From Xenorhabdus innexi (GTDB lineage: Bacteria > Pseudomonadota > Gammaproteobacteria > Enterobacterales > Enterobacteriaceae), in the NCBI RefSeq assembly GCF_002632485.1, contig NZ_NIBU01000007.1, positions 62,001-126,000 of the forward strand: a DNA stretch of 64,000 nt, written 5' to 3'. Of this stretch, positions 59,955-64,000 are shown piece after piece (within the stretch, counting starts at the first letter, position 1; every line of letters begins with the position of its first letter). The translations under genes were made by a program, and so were the position numbers. The notes beneath the pieces are model-generated. The model made no database searches and was not told the origin of the DNA. It saw only the letters and a program-made list of their open reading frames with translations.

Positions 59955-61857
59955 AAACAAATCGTTTTGGATTGTCACGAACCTGATAAATAACAATGCT
60001 GACCTTTATATCAGAAACTTAAAAATCTTCTATGAAAACTTGAGTGATAGCCATGACTTTATACACTTTAAAGAACAAAATAATTATTGTATAGCTATAT
60101 CTTCAAAAATAAGACCACCAATTAACCATATAAATAATAAAAAAATTATTTTAGATGGTTGGATAAAAGAAGATTGTTTAAATTCAATCATAGCAGATAA
60201 AAAAAATAATGAAATATATGGAGAATTCGCCCTGTCATACTCCAACAATGACGGATTTAATTTTGTTACGGACTTTTATTCATCAATTCCAATCTATTAT
60301 TTTCACACCAATAAAAATTATATAATAACAAATGACATAAGGGCCATTTTTATATATGAAGATTTTACGGTAAATATAAACCTTGAATCAGTTTTATATC
60401 ACCTCGGTGGTGATATTGCCATAGGAGAAAATGAATTACCAAACAATAATACTTTTTTTACAGATATAAAAAAAATTCCCAAAGGAAGCAAGTTAACTAT
60501 AAAAAACAATAAATTATCAACAAAGGAAATCATTGATTATAATTTTGAAACTGACTCATCAAGATTTATCAAAAAAGATTTTATAAATCAATTTAAGGAT
60601 AAATTTAAAGAATCAACAATAGACAGAATGAATAATGGGTTAACAGCAATTCATTTTAGCGGAGGACTAGACTCAGGAAGCGTATTAGCAACAGCAATGG
60701 AAAAAAATTTAGATTATTTCTGTGTTAATATAAGTTTTAAAGATAATGATTTAATATATAGCCAAGATTCAATGATCGTCAATAAGGTATCAAAACATTT
60801 GGATAAACCTTCATATATTTTATGGGCTGACAATACGTTACGATTTCAAAATAACTTAATAGATAATGACCCTCTGCTATATATCGATGGACCAGAACCA
60901 CGTTCAAATAGTTTAGCATGTCTACAAGTAGATCAGTTAATAAATGAATTAGGTGCTGTTCAAGCAATAACGGGAGAATCTGGTGATGTAATTTTAGGTG
61001 AACAATTTGATGAAGTCATACTAGATTCTTTAATTAAACATGATTCTATTAAAAGTGCATTTGAATTATTTAACGTGATAAATGAAAAGAGAAAGATATC
61101 CCGTTACAATATAAAATACTACATTAATTTATATAATATTTTCCTATCTAAATTTAACAGTAAATTAGCAAAAAGAACATATATAAAAACACAGTGGCAG
61201 GATGAAGAAGTCAAAGTTCCAGAATATATTTGTCAGTCAAAAGGATTTTTAGCTAATAAATTATACAGCGATGAATATAGAAATATGTTAGATGGCCATA
61301 GGTTTATGTTAGATTTTTTGTGGCCAAAGGCCAGATACTTTGATTCTCTTAGTCTGAACAGTTCAACAACTCACCCTTTTTTAGATTTAAGATTAATCAA
61401 TCTCGTTTTGAAAATACCACCACATGAGCATTTATATCTCAAATCTATAAAGTACGGTTCATATCTTTCAAGTAAAAGATTAGCCAGAGAATCATTTAAA
61501 CAAACATTACCTGAAATATTTAAATTTAAAAAAGAAAAAACATCCTATGAAGGTATGGCAAAGAAAATACTATTAAACTCAAAACCGGGTTTAAAAGAAT
61601 TATTTCTTTCTTTTGATAGTTGTTTAGTTTATAAAATGGGATTAGTAGACAGAAAAAAATTCATAGAAACTCTTACTATATACTTATTAAAAGCAGAAGA
61701 TGTAAACTCGACCCTTGATGCAAATTATCAATTTATACACAGTGTCATCACTCTTGAGATATGGTTAAGAAATATCACCATGGAGAAGAAAAAACTGATT
61801 GAACGGATTAAACCGAGAAAAATAAACATGAAAATTGATGCAGAGAAAATTAATTAA
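59941..61857 (+). CDS. Lasso peptide cyclase C (asparagine synthetase-like)
   Basis: 638 residues, longer than McjC (about 513). It adenylates the Asp side chain and closes the macrolactam. The N-terminal glutaminase-like domain (about 1-200) has no catalytic Cys2, as expected for the lasso enzymes. The ATP-pyrophosphatase P-loop SGGLDSGSV starts at residue 240; later ITGESGDVILGEQFDE and the C-terminal HPFLDLRLINLVLKIPP complete the Asn-synthetase-like domain. AT-rich, with heavy use of A/T-ending codons compared with the men or pga genes. Confidence 0.92.
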   Translation: MSLNKNKSFWIVTNLINNNADLYIRNLKIFYENLSDSHDFIHFKEQNNYCIAISSKIRPPINHINNKKIILDGWIKEDCLNSIIADKKNNEIYGEFALSYSNNDGFNFVTDFYSSIPIYYFHTNKNYIITNDIRAIFIYEDFTVNINLESVLYHLGGDIAIGENELPNNNTFFTDIKKIPKGSKLTIKNNKLSTKEIIDYNFETDSSRFIKKDFINQFKDKFKESTIDRMNNGLTAIHFSGGLDSGSVLATAMEKNLDYFCVNISFKDNDLIYSQDSMIVNKVSKHLDKPSYILWADNTLRFQNNLIDNDPLLYIDGPEPRSNSLACLQVDQLINELGAVQAITGESGDVILGEQFDEVILDSLIKHDSIKSAFELFNVINEKRKISRYNIKYYINLYNIFLSKFNSKLAKRTYIKTQWQDEEVKVPEYICQSKGFLANKLYSDEYRNMLDGHRFMLDFLWPKARYFDSLSLNSSTTHPFLDLRLINLVLKIPPHEHLYLKSIKYGSYLSSKRLARESFKQTLPEIFKFKKEKTSYEGMAKKILLNSKPGLKELFLSFDSCLVYKMGLVDRKKFIETLTIYLLKAEDVNSTLDANYQFIHSVITLEIWLRNITMEKKKLIERIKPRKINMKIDAEKIN

Positions 61858-61859
61858 TC

Positions 61860-63479
61860 ATGAAAAAATATTTAATGACTAGAAATATGTTTAAAATATT
61901 GCTGAATGGCAAGAAAAAATATTTAATACTTATCATATTCTTTCAAATAACATCCGGTGTTTTACCGGCAGTTATCTTATATTTAATGGGTTCTGCAATT
62001 AACAGCTTAGAAAATGAAGATTTATACCTACTAATAATATTTTTTTTATGTTCACTGGTTGTCCTTACTGAAATAATTGAAATTACTGAGGCAGTATCAT
62101 CCAGTATAATAAGTGATTTCGCTAAGAAAAATGTAAGGGAACTTCTAATAAAAAAATCATCATCACCTAATAGTATAAATCATCTTAATGAAAAAGAGTT
62201 TCAGGATAATTTTTATTTAACCGAATCAAGAATAGATCATATATCAGATTTCATTGGTGATATTTCACAGTTTATGACAGGTTTTATAAGTATAATTTCA
62301 ATTTCCACCTTATTGTTTAGTTTAGATTGGTGGATACCTTTTACCGTTATCATTGGAATGTTTCCTATTATTTATGCCAGATTCAAAGCTGAATCAAAAA
62401 TTTGGGAAATTGAAACTGACTTTTCCTCTGAATTTAGTTCTATATCTAAATACTATGAATGCTTAACAAGAATTGAATCCTCTCATTCTATAAGAGTTGA
62501 TAATTTTAGAGAAACTTTATTTTCAAAATGGAATTATACCTATAATTTAATATTAAATAGAGTTTTTAAAGCAAGATTCAAAGGTGTTCTCTTTTTGGTA
62601 TTCTGTTCTATTCCTGGATTATTTTTATTAGTTTTTACATTATATCAAGCAAGAGAAAGCATTGACCCTACACCAGGGAATCTAATGATTATATTCGGTT
62701 CTATTCTACAAATCAGAACCAGCCTGACAATACTTATTGCCAATTTTTCACAACTTATTTATGGGTTTTTATCAACATTATCCCTTGATAAGATTGAAAA
62801 CTCAAACTATCATTATAATGATATACTGTTTAACAATACCAATGATGATAATATTATCTTTATGAGGAATGTCAATTTCTCATATAACGAGAGCAAAAAT
62901 AAAGTGTTGGGTAATGTTAGTTTAAAATTCAAAAAAAATAACACGTATATACTTTATGGTGAAAATGGAAGTGGCAAAAGCACACTTACAAATATAATTA
63001 GTGGCTTGTACTCAAATTTTTATGGTGAAATTATTTCAAATATCCATCCTGATAGAATATTGTATATCTCTCAAAACATTAGGCCCTTACCCATTACATT
63101 TAGAGAATTCATTGATCCTTTTAATAAGTTCAATAGCAATGATATTCTTAATGCTTTACATAATTTTGAATTGGATTTTATTTCTGAAATTAATCTTGAA
63201 TATTATTTAGTTGAAGGTTTCTCAAATTACTTAAAACTATCAGGAGGGCAATGGCAAAGGCTTTTAATGGCAAAGCTATATTTAAACTATTTTAATTACG
63301 ATCTAATTTTATTGGATGAAATAAACTCAGCATTAGATTCAAATGGTGATAACTTATTTTATCAGCTTATAAATTATCTAAATGCAAAAACAGCCTTAAT
63401 CATAATTAGCCATAAAAAAATAACAGATCATTTAAATGTAAAAGTTACTAAAATCAAACTCACTAACAAAAGAAGATAA
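61860..63479 (+). CDS. Lasso peptide ABC exporter D
   Basis: 539-residue half-transporter with an N-terminal six-helix membrane domain (about 20-310) and a C-terminal ATPase. Walker A is GENGSGKST (367-375), the signature LSGGQ (460-464), and Walker B is LILLDE shortly after, followed by the H-loop in LIIISHKK. It exports the mature peptide and probably gives immunity, like McjD. Only 2 bp separate it from C. Confidence 0.92.
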   Translation: MKKYLMTRNMFKILLNGKKKYLILIIFFQITSGVLPAVILYLMGSAINSLENEDLYLLIIFFLCSLVVLTEIIEITEAVSSSIISDFAKKNVRELLIKKSSSPNSINHLNEKEFQDNFYLTESRIDHISDFIGDISQFMTGFISIISISTLLFSLDWWIPFTVIIGMFPIIYARFKAESKIWEIETDFSSEFSSISKYYECLTRIESSHSIRVDNFRETLFSKWNYTYNLILNRVFKARFKGVLFLVFCSIPGLFLLVFTLYQARESIDPTPGNLMIIFGSILQIRTSLTILIANFSQLIYGFLSTLSLDKIENSNYHYNDILFNNTNDDNIIFMRNVNFSYNESKNKVLGNVSLKFKKNNTYILYGENGSGKSTLTNIISGLYSNFYGEIISNIHPDRILYISQNIRPLPITFREFIDPFNKFNSNDILNALHNFELDFISEINLEYYLVEGFSNYLKLSGGQWQRLLMAKLYLNYFNYDLILLDEINSALDSNGDNLFYQLINYLNAKTALIIISHKKITDHLNVKVTKIKLTNKRR

Positions 63480-63483
63480 TATC

Positions 63484-63924
63484 ATGGTGTTAAAAACGGG
63501 AAAATTTACTGAAAATGAATATCTTGAGTATTCCAAATGGTTCACCGATGAAAATATTTCAAAATTTTTAGGTGATATAGATACAGAATGGCTGGATTAT
63601 ATTTTAACCTCATCTGAGGTATCACAATTAGTATTTTATGATAACGATGTGCTTATTGGTGTTATTGGAATTTGTTTACCTAATGCTGAACACAGTTATT
63701 ATACCATACTTGATTTTTCAGTTAATCCTCGTTTTCAGAATCATGGTTATGGAACTAAAATTCTTAATCACTTAACCCATTGTGAAGAATATAAAGAATC
63801 TAATCTTTGGAGGGCAATAGTTTCTATAGAAAATAAAAATGCACTCGCTTTTTTTAAAAAAAACGGTTGGAAATCTGAAGGCATTGAGGATAACGACTAT
63901 GTCAAAATTTTCTTTGAAAAATAA
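63484..63924 (+). CDS. GNAT family N-acetyltransferase in lasso operon
   Basis: 146 residues starting 4 bp after the exporter. GNAT motif A is visible in LDFSVNPRFQNHGYGTKILNHL (acetyl-CoA loop Q-N-H-G-Y-G, shown here in part), and the C-terminal ALAFFKKNGWKSEG is motif B. The location in the operon points to modification of the lasso peptide: either tailoring, or cytoplasmic acetylation of its Lys residues as self-protection. The core has Lys at positions 2 and 3. Confidence 0.88.
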   Translation: MVLKTGKFTENEYLEYSKWFTDENISKFLGDIDTEWLDYILTSSEVSQLVFYDNDVLIGVIGICLPNAEHSYYTILDFSVNPRFQNHGYGTKILNHLTHCEEYKESNLWRAIVSIENKNALAFFKKNGWKSEGIEDNDYVKIFFEK

Positions 63925-64000
63925 TACATTCCACATGATCCTTTTTTTATTCTCTTTTTCAGTTTCTCTTTCAATGAAGGTTAGCCACGCATCTCCCAGA
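63899..64000 (+). CDS. N-terminus of an exported protein (cut by window edge)
   Basis: An open frame starts with ATG at 63899, overlapping the GNAT end by 26 bp, and stays open to the last base (34 codons). It reads MSKFSLKNNTF, then HMILFLFSFSVSLSM and KVSHASPR. A basic N-region, a hydrophobic core and a Ser-His-Ala cleavage site make it a convincing signal peptide. A second ATG at 63935 is an alternative start. It is probably another lasso-cluster gene; identity unknown. Confidence 0.65.
   Translation, partial: MSKFSLKNNTFHMILFLFSFSVSLSMKVSHASPR

Overview
The window looks like a chromosomal segment of a gammaproteobacterium of the Morganellaceae, most like Xenorhabdus or Photorhabdus. Three things point there: gene order close to the E. 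coli serT-to-fabA region, enterobacterial housekeeping proteins throughout, and ERIC repeats of the kind abundant in those genera. The genus is an inference; no rRNA gene is present.

Left part (1-16.4 kb): a motility block on the minus strand (flhD-flhC-motA-motB-cheA) lies beside a very AT-rich, gene-poor stretch of about 3.2 kb. That stretch holds minus-strand gene remnants, including a decayed P-type Mg2+ ATPase just downstream of an intact mgtC. Then come a cold-shock gene, ylaC, an array of five tRNA-Asn genes built partly by tandem duplication, pyrC, bssS, an orphan LuxR-type regulator and trhO.

Middle (16.8-45.3 kb): serT-tusE-acyP-hspQ-(yccU remnant)-mgsA-helD-yccS-tfoX-sulA-ompA-matP-lonH-fabA-rmf follows the E. 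coli order. Visible control sites are a LexA box (sulA), a sigma-32 promoter (hspQ) and FadR/FabR operators (fabA). After this come lpxL, a set of accessory metabolic genes (PhzF-like, DUF1543, lldD, an RBBP9-type hydrolase, NADAR, tyrP with a TyrR box, yfaZ-like) and the complete menaquinone operon menF-D-H-B-C-E.

Right part (46-58.2 kb): pgaABCD (poly-N-acetylglucosamine export) is followed by a diguanylate cyclase of the YfiN/DgcN type and an EAL phosphodiesterase, forming a local c-di-GMP module for biofilm polysaccharide. The periplasmic brake gene yfiR between pgaD and the cyclase is reduced to its C-terminal part, and ERIC sequences lie on both sides. A PTS of the ascorbate family follows.

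Right end (58.9 kb to the edge): an AT-rich operon encodes a lasso-peptide system. It has a 37-residue precursor missed by ordinary ORF calling, a split B protein (RRE + protease), an Asn-synthetase-like cyclase, an ABC exporter and a GNAT acetyltransferase, then the start of an exported protein cut by the window edge. The predicted 18-residue core is strongly cationic, has Arg rather than Gly at position 1 and Asp at position 8. The acetyltransferase suggests self-protection by acetylation. This is the most novel system in the window.
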